Shown here: positions 14,707 through 17,135 of the stretch, one piece after another | Position numbering within the stretch: the stretch's first letter is position 1 | Layout of the letters: the number at the start of each line of letters is the position of its first letter | DNA from: Saccoglossus kowalevskii | Lineage: Eukaryota; Hemichordata; Enteropneusta; Harrimaniidae | Direction of reading: 5' to 3' | Length of the DNA stretch: 17,135 nt | NCBI RefSeq assembly: GCF_000003605.2 | Contig: NW_003106097.1 | Span: 75,921-93,055, forward strand | Translations under genes and position numbers: made by a program | The notes under the pieces: model-generated | Database searches by the model: none | The model's input: the letters and a program-made list of their open reading frames with translations, nothing else | Told to the model about the DNA's origin: nothing

Positions 14707-15111
14707 TTATTGTGAAGGGTGGTCGACAAGGGTTGAACCAGAAATATCTAGATATTTTTCTGTTGTAGCATTATCTATGCTTACTGGAAAGACTTCTTTG
14801 CTGACAGAATTCATCCAAGCTCCCAATACAGGGCTTCTCTTAGCTAAGAACGAGAGGTGGGATTCCTTGGCAAATAAGTCTGGTGGGCCAAAGCAATGCG
14901 ATTTATTTTTCTTTAGCACAAGAATTAGGCCAAATGCAAATTGTGTGAAATTTTTCAAACAGTCAAAGTGTAGATAAGAAGAATCTCGTGTCTGATTGCC
15001 CTTTGAGTAGTGCAGGACCACATTTGATTGACACTTGACAGAATATGAACTGCTCAACGGGTCTTTTGAACCACTTGCTGGTTCATCACTCTGTAGCCCA
15101 ACGAAAGCCAT
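14707..15111 (-). CDS. Unassigned 134-codon ORF
   Basis: Starts MAFVGLQSDEPASGSKDPL and ends LVDHPSQ before TAA. The start context is favourable (A at -3, G at +4). GC content is higher than the surroundings, and the length is somewhat above what AT-rich random sequence gives. It has no signal peptide or motif I recognise; a hydrophobic stretch FAFGLILVL lies in the middle. No poly(A) signal is evident close by. It could be a lineage-specific gene, one exon of a larger gene, or chance. Confidence 0.22.
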   Translation of the reverse strand: MAFVGLQSDEPASGSKDPLSSSYSVKCQSNVVLHYSKGNQTRDSSYLHFDCLKNFTQFAFGLILVLKKNKSHCFGPPDLFAKESHLSFLAKRSPVLGAWMNSVSKEVFPVSIDNATTEKYLDISGSTLVDHPSQ

Positions 15112-15816
15112 TATACCCAGTTATATAAAACTAGTTTTCCTTTACTAGAACGATGAAAGTTGATCATTTCATCGAACGTGTTTCTATAAACCATTTTACA
15201 TTGCATGAATCAGAAAATGCCTGAATATCGAGAATATATATATAGTAATGAGGCATAGGAGTGAATAGGTTAGCAACAGTCTCGCCATAGGAGCGTGAAA
15301 GCACAACTACTAGGATTAGGCAATACTCTTTGTGGGGAGGGGGGGGTCTGCATAGTGTGAGGCTTGTGGTGAGATTAGAAGTATTATAATTGTCACAAAC
15401 GACCTGTCTATTGAGAAAGCTCGACTGTTGCATGTGTATGGAAATTTGGTGGTTTACATTTTCGTGTACGATATATAACGCAATGTGGCAGAAATTTGAG
15501 CAAAATCAGGGTAACGTCAAGGTTATGATCAAATGTTTTGCTAATCGCAATAATAGACGTCTATAAATGAAATAACCCAGTTTAATTGGGCAACCATATT
15601 GGAATTCGAAAATGAGTCCATTATCTAGTCATAATATAAGCTCTCAAGCACAATAGTATAATGATATTGAGAGGGGGCAAGGGGGTATAGCTGGTACAGG
15701 TTACAGGAAATAAAAACTGCATTTTACGTTTTTACAGATAAAGCAAATTTCTAATTACATTTTCATATTTTTTATATAATTTGTGTTTAAGAATCAAAAC
15801 TGTAAATTGCGTACGA

Positions 15817-15994
15817 ATTACGACATTTAATTTGGAAAATGCTTTATATGCTTACAAATAATATTATTGTACAAATTACGGACGAATAAAATAGCTGATT
15901 ACGTTTTACATCTTGTCCATGTCTACGAAATTACGTTTTATATTTATTTAAATTACATTACGAAAATAAAAACTGATTACAGCTTACGAAAATA
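15817..15994. repeat. ATTACG-rich degenerate repeat
   Basis: ATTACG occurs at 15817, 15875, 15898, 15930 and 15957. ATTACGTTTTA is repeated twice (15898, 15930) and TTACGAAAATA twice (15958, 15984; period 26). Confidence 0.45.
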
Positions 15995-16385
15995 CCTCTT
16001 GTCGACCCTCTATTGAATGTACTATGGCCAGATATGTTCAGTAGCACATTGGTGGCCATCTTGACCTTGTGCAAATTACTGGTTTCCACGTGTTTGTGGA
16101 AAGTACCCGACTCATCAGATTGGGGGTTTAAGGCTACATCCAAAATAACATTGCATACTGCGTACATGTGTCTGAATCTAAGTCGGATACAAATTATTTA
16201 AATATACTGAATATCTGAAATCAAGCTTTCAATCCAACGATGTATTCTGAAACACACATTTGCCTAGTACTCTGTTCCATTCTTTTGCCGATGTCTGTCT
16301 GATGACTGTCTCTGGCACCATCGAGTCGCTTGCGACGAGAAAACTAGTGCCCTAAAGAGCAGTATGAAAAATGTGAACAGCAACT

Positions 16386-16523
16386 ACTGTAAAATGTGTA
16401 TTTTTGGTTATTCTCGCCCAAGATACGACTCGGTGAAAATAATATCCAGCAAAATAAAAAACAAAACACCACTAAAATTCTTTTCAGTGAAAAATAATTC
16501 CAGCTAATATAAAGTATTTTACA
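16386..16523. repeat. Dispersed repeat family, paired arms (copy 3)
   Basis: Opens with ACTGTAAAATGTG and closes with AAAGTATTTTACA, inverted ends like copy 1. It contains two forward units, GTGAAAATAATATCCAGC (16433) and CAGTGAAAAATAATTCCAGC (16485). About 138 bp, non-coding. Confidence 0.5.
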
Positions 16524-17135
16524 TACGCGAGGCAAAGACTGGAATTCGGGTGAAATATTTGCATTAGCAGTGTGCCAAAGTTGTTATTCTGGCTAAATTT
16601 CCGTATACCTCGGTATTAATGAAAAAACAAATTGATCAATAATCTGATGTTTATGTACAAATTCACATAAGGGAAATGTATTTACTATTTTTATATAAAT
16701 TACAAAATATTGACAAATCAGTGAAAGATAAATTATTTGTAAATAATCACAATTTATGTACTTGCATATATAAAGGTTGAAACGTACATGTGCATTATTA
16801 AATAGAAACTAATGAACAAACTGCTTCGATAATTACGGGCCAACCTTTCTTGGCAGCAATGATGTTAATCCATGTAACATGCCGTATTGCTTCATGTTGG
16901 TAGACGTACTTCAACATGTATGTTGATAGAATTAGAGACATGTTTTATTCTTAGCAACAAGTTAAATGCCGCAAGGCCGGTAAAGCATAATAACATAAGG
17001 ATTTACTATTTCCAGTGCGACTAAAAACGTATAGCTTGAATAGATTTGGTCTGAATATCAGTGAGTTGTTTGATGTAAGGATATCGTCGCTGCTTCCACT
17101 GTGCGCAGCAACATTTATTCCCGGGTCGGGCATTT

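Larger units (their letters stand above)
14316..17135. other. Downstream intergenic DNA
   Basis: No confident gene. It contains the minus-strand ORF 14707-15111, a 16-bp palindrome AAATATCTAGATATTT at 14742-14757, G-run 15334-15346, the ATTACG cluster and a dispersed repeat copy. The remainder is AT-rich with nothing recognised. Confidence 0.6.

Noticed and set aside
14645-14977. 110-codon + strand frame opposite the orphan minus ORF
   Set aside because: Overlaps the longer minus frame, has less convincing composition and no better support; at most one of the two is real.

Overview
This is a eukaryotic, almost certainly metazoan, genomic window. It is AT-rich, with GT-AG introns, long non-coding stretches and many small repeats. 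The only well-supported gene is the 3' two-thirds of a DDX6 / Me31B / Dhh1-type DEAD-box RNA helicase on the + strand. Six coding exons (656-799, 2856-2950, 6261-6383, 7111-7239, 8350-8530, 8675-8964) join in frame into 320 residues ending at a TAA. They carry helicase motifs Ia, Ib, II, III, IV, V and VI. The N-terminus, Q motif and Walker A lie upstream of the window. The sequence and introns suggest an invertebrate animal, but I cannot name the clade.

Layout: 1-655 is upstream intron. Intron 656-exon A to B (800-2855) holds a 548-bp inverted-repeat element and a 110-bp foldback. Intron B-C (2951-6260) splits the DEAD box as DE|AD and is the most interesting part. Its minus strand carries (i) an exact metazoan histone mRNA 3' stem-loop with a U7-pairing-like element downstream, (ii) just upstream of it a very short basic ORF and an acidic 20-codon tail in another frame, (iii) a CRE/double-CCAAT promoter-like cluster, and (iv) a zinc-finger coding fragment. 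A 224-bp MITE with an 8-bp target-site duplication is inserted at the 5' edge of that fragment. Introns C-D, D-E and E-F are shorter. They contain AT-rich sequence, a hairpin and a degenerate tetranucleotide repeat.

After the stop codon, 8965 to about 14315 is interpreted as a long 3' UTR. It has several AATAAA signals, Pumilio-type sites, AU-rich elements and G-runs. The last good AATAAA, followed by GT-rich sequence, is at 14287. From there to 17135 I see intergenic DNA with one unassigned 134-codon minus-strand ORF, an ATTACG-rich degenerate repeat and another copy of a dispersed repeat that also occurs twice or more in intron B.

The helicase would act in cytoplasmic mRNA decay and translational repression (P-bodies). 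The antisense material in intron B looks like DNA-level debris or nested units rather than part of the helicase gene.
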